From: Paludibacteraceae bacterium
GTDB lineage: Bacteria; Bacteroidota; Bacteroidia; Bacteroidales; Paludibacteraceae
Direction of reading: 5' to 3'
Length of the DNA stretch: 42,300 nucleotides
Assembly: GCA_017527495.1 (NCBI GenBank)
Contig: JAFXPY010000021.1
Span: forward strand, 1-42,300
Under the pieces are notes generated by a model. That model saw nothing but the letters and a program-made list of their open reading frames with translations, did not search any database and was not told the DNA's origin. Shown piece after piece: positions 1-6,803 of this stretch. The position numbers and the translations under genes were made by a program. Every line of letters starts with the position of its first letter. Within the stretch, counting starts at the first letter, position 1.

Positions 1-2129
1 GGACGGATACAAGCGTGAGGACAAACGTATGCGCACTTGTTACATTGAATACAGTTCTCGGCGTTCCATACCGGCACGAAAGCCGACACACCGCGTTTCT
101 CAAATTTAGCCGTACCTGCAGGCCATGTGCCGTCCTCGATAGCCTTGAACGCGCTGACAGGCAGCAAGTCGCCGTCTTGTGCGTTGATAGGACGAACAAC
201 CTTGTTGATGAACTCGTCGCCGTCGGTCGGTTTAACCACGTCAGCGGCTGCGTCAAGCTGCGACCAAGCCTTATCGATAGCGAGTTCGTGATATTCGCCA
301 CCGCGGTCAACGGCTGCATAGTTCTTGTTAACCACGTCCTCACCTTTCTTTCCATAGGACTTAACGATGAAGTGTTTCATCTCCTCAACGGCTTTCTCAA
401 CAGGGATAACGCCGGTGATACGGAAGAAAGCAGATTGCAGAATAGTGTTGGTGCGGTTGCCCAAGCCAATCTCTTGCGCAATCTTGGTAGCGTTGATATA
501 ATAAACCTTGATGTCGTTGTCTGCAAAGTATTTCTTCACCTTGTTAGGCAAGAATTTAACTAACTCTTCACCCTCGTAGATGGTGTTCAAGAGGAACGTG
601 CCGCCCTTCTGCAAACCGCGTGTAACGTCGTACATGTGCAGGTAAGCCTGAACGTGGCAAGCCACGAAGTTAGGCGTGGTAACGAGGTAAGTCGAGTGGA
701 TAGGCTCATCGCCGAAACGCAGGTGCGAGCAGGTGAAACCGCCGGATTTCTTTGAGTCGTATGAGAAATATGCCTGGCAATATTTGTCGGTGGTGTCGCC
801 GATAATCTTCACGGAGTTCTTGTTGGCACCTACAGTACCGTCGGCACCGAGACCGTAGAACTTGGCTTGGAACATGCCCTTGCCGCCCATGGCTATCTCT
901 TCGCCTACAGGCAGTGAGGTGAAGGTAACATCGTCGTTGATACCTACGGTGAAGTGGTTCTTCGGCTGCGGCAAAGCAAGGTTCTCGAATACTGCGAGCA
1001 TCTGTGCCGGAGTGGTATCGTTAGAACCAAGACCGTAACGACCGCCTACAACGAGGATATTGCCGAGTCCGAGTTCTGACAAAGCGTCTTTTATGTCGAG
1101 ATAGAGCGGTTCGCCGTTAGCACCCGGCTCTTTGGTACGGTCGAGAACGCAGACGCGTTTAACCGACTTAGGCAGAGCCTCTTGCAGATACTTGAGCGAG
1201 AACGGACGATAGAGGTGAACATTGATCATACCGAGTTTCTTGCCCTTGGCTGCCTCATAGTCGATAACTTCGCGGATAGCCTCGCAAGCCGAACCCATGC
1301 AAATGATGATGTTCTCTGCTTCGGGGTCGCCATAGTATGAGAACGGACGGTATTTGCGGCCGGTGATTTCCGATATCTTGTTCATATAGTCCGAAACGAT
1401 GTCAGCCACCTCGTTGTAATACGGGTTGCATGACTCGCGGTGAGTGAAGAACACGTCGGGGTTCTCAGCCATACCGCGCATCACGGGACGCATAGGCGAG
1501 AGGGCGCGGTTGCGGAATGCCTGCAGAGCCTCCATATCAACGAGCGGACGGAGGTCTTCCATATCAACGACCTCTACTTTCTGATACTCGTGCGAGGTGC
1601 GGAAACCGTCGAAGAAGTTGAGGAACGGCACGCGGCTCTTAATAGTTGCAAGGTGAGCCACACCGGCGAGATCCATCACTTCTTGTACGGAACCTTCAGC
1701 GAGCATAGCGAAACCTGTCTGACGGCAAGCCATCACGTCCTGGTGGTCGCCGAAGATACAGAGCACGTGCGAAGCGAGTGTACGAGCCGAAACATGGAAC
1801 ACTGACGGGAGCAACTCGCCGGCAATCTTGTACATGTTAGGAATCATAAGCAAGAGACCTTGCGAAGCGGTGAAGGTAGTGGTGAGCGCACCGGCTTGGA
1901 GTGAGCCGTGCACGGCACCTGCGGCACCTGCTTCGGATTGCATCTCCTGAACGAGCACTGTCTCGCCAAACATGTTCTTGCGGCCCTGAGCAGCCCACTC
2001 GTCAACATTCTCCGCCATCGGTGACGACGGAGTGATAGGATAGATAGCAGCCACCTCTGTGAACATATACGCGATATGCGCAGCAGCAGCGTTACCATCC
2101 ATGGTCATGAATTTCTTTTCTTTTGCCAT
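1..2129 (-). CDS. nifJ: Pyruvate:ferredoxin (flavodoxin) oxidoreductase, 3' part missing
   Basis: This enzyme oxidatively decarboxylates pyruvate to acetyl-CoA and passes electrons to ferredoxin or flavodoxin, a central cytoplasmic step in anaerobes. The frame starts at the ATG ending at 2129 (MAKEKKFMTMDGN) and runs open for 709 codons to the window edge. The N-terminal thiamine-binding half shows AAAHIAYMFTEVAAIYPITP, followed by the typical QSEAGAAGAVHG and FTASQGLLLMIPNM segments. The last visible residues read CNKCAYVCPHACIR, the first cysteine cluster of the ferredoxin-like domain. The family is about 1,180 residues, so roughly 470 C-terminal residues (second cluster and thiamine-binding C-terminal domain) lie outside the window. 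The start is about 44 bp downstream of the HipT-like gene on the same strand, and I see no good promoter between them. Family assignment is very secure. Confidence 0.96.
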   Translation of the reverse strand, partial: MAKEKKFMTMDGNAAAAHIAYMFTEVAAIYPITPSSPMAENVDEWAAQGRKNMFGETVLVQEMQSEAGAAGAVHGSLQAGALTTTFTASQGLLLMIPNMYKIAGELLPSVFHVSARTLASHVLCIFGDHQDVMACRQTGFAMLAEGSVQEVMDLAGVAHLATIKSRVPFLNFFDGFRTSHEYQKVEVVDMEDLRPLVDMEALQAFRNRALSPMRPVMRGMAENPDVFFTHRESCNPYYNEVADIVSDYMNKISEITGRKYRPFSYYGDPEAENIIICMGSACEAIREVIDYEAAKGKKLGMINVHLYRPFSLKYLQEALPKSVKRVCVLDRTKEPGANGEPLYLDIKDALSELGLGNILVVGGRYGLGSNDTTPAQMLAVFENLALPQPKNHFTVGINDDVTFTSLPVGEEIAMGGKGMFQAKFYGLGADGTVGANKNSVKIIGDTTDKYCQAYFSYDSKKSGGFTCSHLRFGDEPIHSTYLVTTPNFVACHVQAYLHMYDVTRGLQKGGTFLLNTIYEGEELVKFLPNKVKKYFADNDIKVYYINATKIAQEIGLGNRTNTILQSAFFRITGVIPVEKAVEEMKHFIVKSYGKKGEDVVNKNYAAVDRGGEYHELAIDKAWSQLDAAADVVKPTDGDEFINKVVRPINAQDGDLLPVSAFKAIEDGTWPAGTAKFEKRGVSAFVPVWNAENCIQCNKCAYVCPHACIR

Positions 2130-2173
2130 TTTTGTTAAAAGTTTTATTTAATTGTTGAAAGTATATTGTTTAG

Positions 2174-3112
2174 TTAATTTATCAATCTTTGCAGCCGTTC
2201 CTCAAGCATCTCTATATAACCTTGCTTGAGTTCGTCCGAAACAAATGAGCGGCTGATGGTCTGCTGCCAGACAGGAAGATAAGCAGCAAACTTGTCAAGC
2301 ATCGCGTTCGTGGCTTTCTCCGACATTCCGCTCCCTGTCATCGCACGCACAAAATCAATCCTTTTCAACTTCGACTTCTTCCCGTTCAGATTCAGAGCCA
2401 ACTCCTCGGTGTCTTCGGGCATAACGAGCAGCGTATTCAGCAAATCGTATGCAGGTGTCAGACGGAAAGTCTTGCCGTCCGGCGCATAAAGCGAGAAGTT
2501 CTTGAGGTGCATATCGCTGTTTCCAGTCAGCCACGAGAAGATAACCACCCGCCAAAACTCCGTAACATTCAACAAGGGTGCATCAGCATATTTCAATATC
2601 ACTTTTGCCACTTGCTCATACGAGCCGCGATACTTATGTTCCGTCAGACGCTCCATCAGTTGGCAACAGTCTTCCATCGGCAGTTTCTGTCCCTTATCCG
2701 TTCTGTCAATGCGGCGCGTGAGATAACATAGTTTACCATCGGCGAAGCGAATCAGCGTATGAGGTACAACAGCGATTCCGGCAACTTGAGCCAAGTTCAT
2801 CGTCAAATCCTCTAATTCCGGCAACGAAGGATACAAGTCCGTTTGAGGCTTGAGAATGTATTTGCCCCATAATCCTACGATTGTAAAGCGTTGTTCGTGT
2901 TTATGCTTCTCTATATCCAACGATAGTTTTGCTTGTACGCCGGTTAGTGTAATCTGCGAACGAATCACTTGTGCGGCAAGCGATTGTATCTCATCCTGCG
3001 TATAATTCAAAAGCGGAGCGACACTGTGTCCGAATATCCGGCGGGCACAAGACGGATGAAAATCCACCTGCCCCTGCTCTAATTCCTTATAACAATACAG
3101 ACACTTACACAT
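2174..3112 (-). CDS. HipT-like serine/threonine kinase toxin (HipA C-terminal family)
   Basis: A 312-residue HipA-family kinase lacking the N-terminal Couple_hipA domain, which is encoded separately just upstream. Visible landmarks are LTGVQAKLSL (residues 56-65, the glycine-rich loop where family members autophosphorylate), KYILKPQ (84-90, candidate ATP lysine), GNSDMHLKNFS (197-207, catalytic Asp200) and PAYDLLNT (220-227, metal-binding Asp). The N-terminus has a possible zinc knuckle, C4-x2-C7 with H19-x2-C22. Known relatives phosphorylate aminoacyl-tRNA synthetases: GltX for HipA and TrpS for E. coli HipT. The substrate here is unknown. Its ATG overlaps the stop of the HipS-like gene by 8 bp (ATGTGTAA), which implies translational coupling. 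The gene order B-S-T matches the described HipBST systems. The kinase looks intact. Confidence 0.9.
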   Translation of the reverse strand: MCKCLYCYKELEQGQVDFHPSCARRIFGHSVAPLLNYTQDEIQSLAAQVIRSQITLTGVQAKLSLDIEKHKHEQRFTIVGLWGKYILKPQTDLYPSLPELEDLTMNLAQVAGIAVVPHTLIRFADGKLCYLTRRIDRTDKGQKLPMEDCCQLMERLTEHKYRGSYEQVAKVILKYADAPLLNVTEFWRVVIFSWLTGNSDMHLKNFSLYAPDGKTFRLTPAYDLLNTLLVMPEDTEELALNLNGKKSKLKRIDFVRAMTGSGMSEKATNAMLDKFAAYLPVWQQTISRSFVSDELKQGYIEMLEERLQRLIN

Positions 3113-3422
3113 CTTCTCTCACACTTATGTTTCCGATACAATCCCTGCAACAAGCGAGCAATAGCGACATACGGTCGCGAACATCAATCTTCCAACTCTG
3201 TTGGGCAATATCCAACAACCAGCCTTCAGGTATCAGGCCGTCAAAGAACGGGAATAGCACTTCGCTCATATACGGCTCTTGACGCAATGGCAAAGTAAGA
3301 CTGACAGGCAACGCATCAGACAAAGCAAGATAGTCGTTGTCATAGCGGAAGTTGAAACCGTTGTCATCCTCAGTCAGCACGCCCGCCAATCGTTCGTCAT
3401 AATATACCTTCGCTCTTTTCAT
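3105..3422 (-). CDS. HipS-like protein (stand-alone HipA N-terminal domain)
   Basis: A 105-residue protein corresponding only to the N-terminal subdomain of HipA (Couple_hipA family). It has the typical LALSDALPVSLTLPLR segment (residues 32-47) and FFDGLIPEGWLLD (59-71). In the characterised E. coli O127 HipBST system, the separate HipS protein is the antitoxin that blocks the HipT kinase. The conserved Trp after PEG (Trp68 here) lies where HipS is reported to contact the HipT active site; that mapping is my inference. The ATG overlaps the hipB-like stop by four bases (ATGA) and the stop overlaps the hipT-like start by eight, so the three genes are tightly coupled. A frameshifted hipA is the alternative, but the clean overlaps and the distinct N-terminus of the kinase argue against it. 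Confidence 0.88.
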   Translation of the reverse strand: MKRAKVYYDERLAGVLTEDDNGFNFRYDNDYLALSDALPVSLTLPLRQEPYMSEVLFPFFDGLIPEGWLLDIAQQSWKIDVRDRMSLLLACCRDCIGNISVREDV

Positions 3423-3622
3423 TGTTGCGATTGCTTCTGCGGCACGAGTTCGGCACCAAATAATTGCAACACTTGATTGACTTTATCCATCCGCAGACTC
3501 TTCTTGCCCTGTTCCACATCCCGCACAAAGTGCAACCCCACGCCTGCACGCTCGGCAAGAGCCTCTTGTGTAAGACCGTATTGCTTACGCTGGCTTCGTA
3601 TAAATTCTGCAAGTGTTTCCAT
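3419..3622 (-). CDS. HipB-like XRE-family DNA-binding protein
   Basis: A 67-residue helix-turn-helix protein. The HTH spans about residues 14-42 (GLTQEALAERAGVGLHFVRD then VEQGKKSL), followed by the LFGAELVP tail often seen in HipB-type regulators (residues 54-61). It should be the DNA-binding autoregulator of the operon, cytoplasmic and probably dimeric. Three TATAC-N7/8-GTATA palindromes lie directly upstream at 41-bp spacing. The E. coli HipB operator, TATCC-N8-GGATA, has the same geometry. The protein is close to minimal length, with no visible extra domain. The start is the ATG at 3622, only 3 bp from the first operator candidate. Confidence 0.9.
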   Translation of the reverse strand: METLAEFIRSQRKQYGLTQEALAERAGVGLHFVRDVEQGKKSLRMDKVNQVLQLFGAELVPQKQSQQ

Positions 3623-3625
3623 AAC

Positions 3626-3643
3626 TATACATTATCAAGTATA
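3626..3643. promoter_or_regulatory. HipB-type operator candidate 1
   Basis: An 18-bp palindrome TATAC-N8-GTATA ending 4 bp before the hipB-like ATG on the minus strand, so bound protein would cover the leader or start region. It shares the right half ATCAAGTATA with candidate 2. Operator function is inferred from position and resemblance to the E. coli HipB site. Confidence 0.7.
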
Positions 3644-3666
3644 AACACTATCGTAATTACAAAAAT

Positions 3667-3684
3667 TATACCAAATCAAGTATA
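3667..3684. promoter_or_regulatory. HipB-type operator candidate 2
   Basis: A second TATAC-N8-GTATA palindrome exactly 41 bp from candidate 1. On the minus strand it overlaps TATAATTTTTG (3660-3670), a near match to the Bacteroidetes TAnnTTTG box with one extra base. Binding here would be expected to block transcription of the toxin-antitoxin operon. Confidence 0.7.
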
Positions 3685-3707
3685 ATAAAACATATAAATC
3701 ATTAAAC

Positions 3708-3724
3708 TATACAAATAATGTATA
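3708..3724. promoter_or_regulatory. HipB-type operator candidate 3
   Basis: A third copy, TATAC-N7-GTATA, 41 bp beyond candidate 2 and one base shorter in the spacer. It lies upstream of the likely promoter and about 47 bp from the end of the superoxide dismutase gene. The constant 41-bp step (about four helical turns) suggests the three sites are bound on one DNA face. Confidence 0.6.
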
Positions 3725-3770
3725 ATATGTCATGCGGTGTTCAAAAATAAGTCCGATATGAAGGATGTCA

Positions 3771-4367
3771 TCATTTCTCATCAACCGCCACATACCGTCT
3801 TTCAATCTCCTCCCAGTTGATAATATCCCACAATGCTTGCAAGTGTGCGGCACGGCGGTTCTGGTAGTCAAGATAATAGGCATGCTCCCATACATCCATT
3901 GTCAGCAGCGGACGCAGACCTTTCGTAACGGGATTCTGCGCATTCGGCTCCTGCGTGATAACCAATTTGCCCTCTTTGTCAGCCGACAGCCACACCCAGC
4001 CCGAACCGAACAAGGTAGTACCTTTCTGCTCAAACTCCAACTTGAAGTTGTCGAACGAACCGAAGTCGCGGGTGATGGCTTCCAATATGCGTCCATGCGG
4101 TGTATGACTACCGGCATTGAGCGGTGCGAACTGCGTAAAATACATATTATGGTTCAGCACCTGCCCGGCATTGTTGAAGATGGCGCCTGATGACTTGCAG
4201 ACAATCTCTTCAAGCGGCATATTTTCAAATTCCGTACCTACTATCAGTTTGTTGAGATTATCAACGTATGCCTGCAGGTGTTTGCCGTAGTGGAACGACA
4301 AGGTCTGCTCGCTTATAACGGGTTGCAATGCACCGAGATTGTAAGGGAGATTGATAAGGGTAAACAT
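3771..4367 (-). CDS. sodB: Superoxide dismutase, Fe/Mn type
   Basis: A 198-residue superoxide dismutase, close to the family's usual length. The four metal ligands fit His26 (LSFHYGKHLQAYV), His73 (GQVLNHNMYF), Asp158 and His162 (DVWEHAYYLDYQN). Gln69 in NNAGQVLNH is the position typical of iron-type enzymes (Gly in Mn-type), but the preceding Gly68 is Mn-like. Related Bacteroidales enzymes are cambialistic, so metal choice cannot be fixed from sequence. I start at the ATG at 4367 (MFTLINLPYN) because the 17 extra residues of a longer frame do not resemble the family. It has its own promoter at 4552-4582, giving a leader of roughly 180 nt. Confidence 0.95.
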   Translation of the reverse strand: MFTLINLPYNLGALQPVISEQTLSFHYGKHLQAYVDNLNKLIVGTEFENMPLEEIVCKSSGAIFNNAGQVLNHNMYFTQFAPLNAGSHTPHGRILEAITRDFGSFDNFKLEFEQKGTTLFGSGWVWLSADKEGKLVITQEPNAQNPVTKGLRPLLTMDVWEHAYYLDYQNRRAAHLQALWDIINWEEIERRYVAVDEK

Positions 4368-4551
4368 AGTGTTATTTATTATCTTAGCCGTTTTGTTATA
4401 AAAAAACTTGTTCTTCACATTTGATAAAACATCGAATTATCAACATAAATTCAGATGTCAAACCATACCAAACCATTGCACATCTCTGACAAAATTTGCT
4501 ATTTCATCCAACGATTTGCAATAGAATTTTAAAGCCTGCACATTAAGCACA

Positions 4552-4582
4552 CAAAATTACAATTATTTTTTCAAATTGCAAA
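4552..4582 (-). promoter_or_regulatory. Promoter of superoxide dismutase gene
   Basis: On the minus strand TTTG (4579-4582) is followed after 19 bp by TAATTTTG (4552-4559), a full match to the Bacteroidetes -33/-7 pattern. Transcription would start near 4545, leaving a long untranslated leader before the ATG at 4367. Confidence 0.75.
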
Positions 4583-4749
4583 GTAGAGTTTGCAAAAATA
4601 ATGTTTTATTACATAAAATTAAATAATATTTACACATGAAAAAAGTACCCTATAGATTCAATGATACTCTATTTCAGACAAAACATTGAATAGTTACTAC
4701 TTTTGAGCAACCAAACCAATCAGCCTTCTTGACAATTATTTTACAATCA

Positions 4750-4781
4750 TTTGCTAAAATGCAGAATTTATTCTAATTTTG
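4750..4781 (+). promoter_or_regulatory. Promoter of GNAT gene
   Basis: TTTG at 4750-4753, a 20-bp spacer and TAATTTTG at 4774-4781 form a complete Bacteroidetes-type promoter. The ATG follows about 20 bp later, so the leader is very short. Confidence 0.75.
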
Positions 4782-4800
4782 CAAGCATATTAGATTATTT

Positions 4801-5307
4801 ATGAACACAAACCGACATATTCGTTTGGCACAAGAGAATGATATTCCGGCTATTATGCGCGTTATTGACTTGGCTCGGCAAATTATGCATAACTCCGGGA
4901 ATACCAATCAGTGGATTAATGGCTACCCGTCTGATTCACTAATTCGAGATGATATCATGCTCAATGCCGGCTATGCAATTATAGAAAATGGGCTTATAAT
5001 TGGTTATTTCGCATTTATTCCTTCTCCCGAACCTACATATAGTTTTATTAAAGGCAAATGGCTCAATGATGAACCATACTATGTCATTCACCGCATGGCG
5101 AGCCTACCCGACTATCATAGCATATTCAGCGATATTATGGAATGGAGCTTTATGCGCACACAAACAATTCGTATTGACACACATCGCGACAATCATATCA
5201 TGCAACATAACCTACAAAAACATGGATTTAGCTATTGTGGCATAATATATCTCAGAAATGGTGATGAACGCCTCGCTTATCAAAAAACAATTCAATTGGC
5301 TATATAG
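4801..5307 (+). CDS. GNAT-family N-acetyltransferase
   Basis: A 168-residue protein with the overall pattern of a GNAT acetyltransferase that uses acetyl-CoA. The N-terminal strand and helix read IRLAQENDIPAIMRVIDLAR. The central part is YAIIENGLIIGYFAFI, with IHRMASLPDYHSIFSDIMEW in the strand-4/helix-3 region where CoA binds. The end has the usual DTHRDNHIMQHNLQKHGFSY (residues about 134-153). The canonical R/Q-x-x-G-x-G/A loop is degenerate (SLPDYHSI). Substrate cannot be predicted. The gene is monocistronic: its own promoter lies 20 bp upstream and a terminator downstream. Confidence 0.85.
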   Translation: MNTNRHIRLAQENDIPAIMRVIDLARQIMHNSGNTNQWINGYPSDSLIRDDIMLNAGYAIIENGLIIGYFAFIPSPEPTYSFIKGKWLNDEPYYVIHRMASLPDYHSIFSDIMEWSFMRTQTIRIDTHRDNHIMQHNLQKHGFSYCGIIYLRNGDERLAYQKTIQLAI

Positions 5308-5384
5308 CTGTGTTTAAATCGCATTGAATAAGTCATCTAAAATTCTACACTTAAAAAAGAATCAAGACAACACACTATCGCAAA

Positions 5385-5417
5385 AAAACGGAAATACATG
5401 TTTTGTATTTCCGTTTT
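5385..5417. terminator. Bidirectional terminator, GNAT / rplT
   Basis: Inverted repeat CGGAAATAC (5389-5397) with GTATTTCCG (5405-5413), flanked by A-run on the left and TTTT on the right, so it can end both the GNAT transcript and the converging infC-rpmI-rplT transcript. Confidence 0.85.
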
Positions 5418-5438
5418 GTGCTTAATTCTTTTTATTTG

Positions 5439-5789
5439 TTAAGCGTTTTTCACTTTATCAACGATAGCTTTGAATGCTTGTGGTTGGTTCATTGCGAGGT
5501 CGGCAAGCACTTTGCGGTTGATTTCGATACCTGCTTTGTGTAAAGCACCCATCAACTGACTGTAGCTCATGCCCTCAAGACGTGCACCTGCATTGATACG
5601 TTGAATCCACAATGCGCGGAATGAACGTTTTTTGTTTTTACGATCGCGATAAGCATATTGGAGACCTTTTTCCCATGTGTTCTTGGCAACGGTCCAAACA
5701 TTACGACGCGCACCAAAGTTACCACGGGTTAAGCTTAACACTTTTTTTCTTCTGTTGCGGCTTGCAACATGATTGACTGATCTTGGCAT
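5439..5789 (-). CDS. rplT: 50S ribosomal protein L20
   Basis: A 116-residue protein matching L20 end to end: [19 protein letters not shown] at the start, then the basic helix with [20 protein letters not shown] (residues about 46-65) and the globular [20 protein letters not shown] part. L20 is an early 23S rRNA-binding assembly protein. It is the last gene of the classical infC-rpmI-rplT operon. The 86-bp gap to rpmI contains short GTAG/CTAC inverted repeats, discussed as a finding. Confidence 0.98.
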   Translation of the reverse strand: MPRSVNHVASRNRRKKVLSLTRGNFGARRNVWTVAKNTWEKGLQYAYRDRKNKKRSFRALWIQRINAGARLEGMSYSQLMGALHKAGIEINRKVLADLAMNQPQAFKAIVDKVKNA

Positions 5790-5875
5790 AATTAAAATTT
5801 GTTTTGATCGGTAGCGCTACATCTTTTGTAGTCTTTATGCTACTCGTTCGGTGAATAAAAAATAATTTTGTTTGT

Positions 5876-6073
5876 TTAGCGAAGTAACAACATCTCTTTC
5901 ACACTACGTGTGTTGGTGCTGTCAAGCACTGAGAACTTAGTCAAATTACGTTTTTGTTTCTTCGTTTTCTTCGTAAGGATGTGGCTTTTGAAAGCGTGTT
6001 TCCTTTTAATCTTTCCTGATCCGGTAAGGGCAAACCTCTTTTTGGCACCGGAGTTAGTCTTTACTTTTGGCAT
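5876..6073 (-). CDS. rpmI: 50S ribosomal protein L35
   Basis: A 65-residue basic protein with the L35 signature: [20 protein letters not shown], then [20 protein letters not shown] (residues 21-40) and a C-terminal SVKEMLLLR. It is a structural protein of the large subunit. It lies between infC and rplT, 54 bp downstream of the infC stop, in the conserved operon order. There is no separate promoter that I can see. Confidence 0.97.
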   Translation of the reverse strand: MPKVKTNSGAKKRFALTGSGKIKRKHAFKSHILTKKTKKQKRNLTKFSVLDSTNTRSVKEMLLLR

Positions 6074-6127
6074 TTTAATTAGTTTTTTTTAATTATTTAA
6101 TTGTCTAACAAAATATGTTAGTTTTCT

Positions 6128-6682
6128 CTATTGTTTCTTTGGTGAAATAAGTACCACCATGCGTTTTCCCTCAAGTGTCGGCACATTGTCAGGACGTCCT
6201 ATTTCTTGTAGGTCTTGGCAAAATCTTGCAAGAAGCAACTCACCTTGTTCTTTGAAAATGATGGAACGTCCGCGGAAAAAGACAGAAGCTTTCACTTTGT
6301 TGCCATCTTTCAAGAACTCTTGTGCATGTTTGAGTTTGAAATTATAATCATGGTCGTCAGTTTGAGGTCCGAAACGAATTTCTTTCACCTCTATTTTGAC
6401 CGACTTGGCTTTTATCTCTTTTTCTTTTCTCTTTTGTTGGTAGAGATACTTTTGATAATCAAGTATTTTGCATACCGGCGGATTAGCCGTTGCACTTATC
6501 TCTACTAAGTCAAGATTTAGGTCGTCGGCTATACGCATAGCCTCCTGATACGGATAGATGCCTTGTTCGACATTGTCACCTACTAATCTAACCTCTCTGA
6601 CACCTCTAATGTGTTCATTAATGCGGTTAGGCATTTCTTTTTCTGGTCCGCGCTGAGGGCGCGGTCTATTGGGCAGTGCGAT
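6128..6682 (-). CDS. infC: Translation initiation factor IF-3
   Basis: IF-3 binds the 30S subunit, prevents premature joining and discriminates against non-standard start codons. The protein shows the N-domain ([20 protein letters not shown] and [20 protein letters not shown]) and the C-domain ([20 protein letters not shown] and VFFRGRSI). The first in-frame ATG is at 6634, but the frame is open further upstream. A strong AGGAGG at 6692-6697 sits 9 nt before an in-frame ATC codon at 6680-6682, so I place the start there (184 residues, basic Pro/Arg-rich N-terminus). Rare starts of this kind, which give feedback by IF-3, are known for infC (AUU in E. coli, AUC in Myxococcus). If the ATG is used instead, the protein is 168 residues. 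First gene of infC-rpmI-rplT. Confidence 0.93.
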   Translation of the reverse strand: MALPNRPRPQRGPEKEMPNRINEHIRGVREVRLVGDNVEQGIYPYQEAMRIADDLNLDLVEISATANPPVCKILDYQKYLYQQKRKEKEIKAKSVKIEVKEIRFGPQTDDHDYNFKLKHAQEFLKDGNKVKASVFFRGRSIIFKEQGELLLARFCQDLQEIGRPDNVPTLEGKRMVVLISPKKQ

Positions 6683-6691
6683 AGTTTGGGT

Positions 6692-6697
6692 CCTCCT
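6692..6697 (-). promoter_or_regulatory. Strong Shine-Dalgarno of infC
   Basis: A perfect AGGAGG, unusual in this window where most genes have no recognisable Shine-Dalgarno. It is 9 nt from the ATC codon at 6682 but 57 nt from the first ATG, so it supports the non-AUG start. Confidence 0.75.
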
Positions 6698-6738
6698 ATA
6701 AATTAAGGGTTAATAAAAACTTTTTTTATTTAAGCACG

Positions 6739-6769
6739 CAAAATTAATATATTTTTAGGAAATGACAAA
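6739..6769 (-). promoter_or_regulatory. Promoter of infC-rpmI-rplT
   Basis: TTTG (6766-6769), 19-bp spacer and TAATTTTG (6739-6746) on the minus strand. It lies between ftsY and infC and separates the ribosomal operon from ftsY. The leader to the ATC start would be about 50 nt. Confidence 0.8.
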
Positions 6770-6803
6770 ATCTTTTAATTATTTTTTTTTACTTTTATGC
6801 AGT

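Larger units (their letters stand above)
4368..4800. other. Divergent intergenic region, sod / GNAT
   Basis: A 433-bp AT-rich region with no credible ORF. It holds the sod leader and promoter on the minus strand and the GNAT promoter on the plus strand. Between them (about 4583-4749) I see no other clear signal. Confidence 0.6.

Noticed and set aside
15-563. 182-codon plus-strand frame at the window start
   Set aside because: It is antisense to nifJ, which continues off the window edge with a clear ferredoxin-like motif.
2174-3422. Frameshifted hipA pseudogene
   Set aside because: Both parts have their own start codons in coupled overlaps, the kinase has its own distinctive N-terminus, and the order matches known HipBST systems.
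3765-4190. 141-codon plus-strand frame opposite superoxide dismutase
   Set aside because: Shadow of the sod coding sequence; no independent promoter or family.
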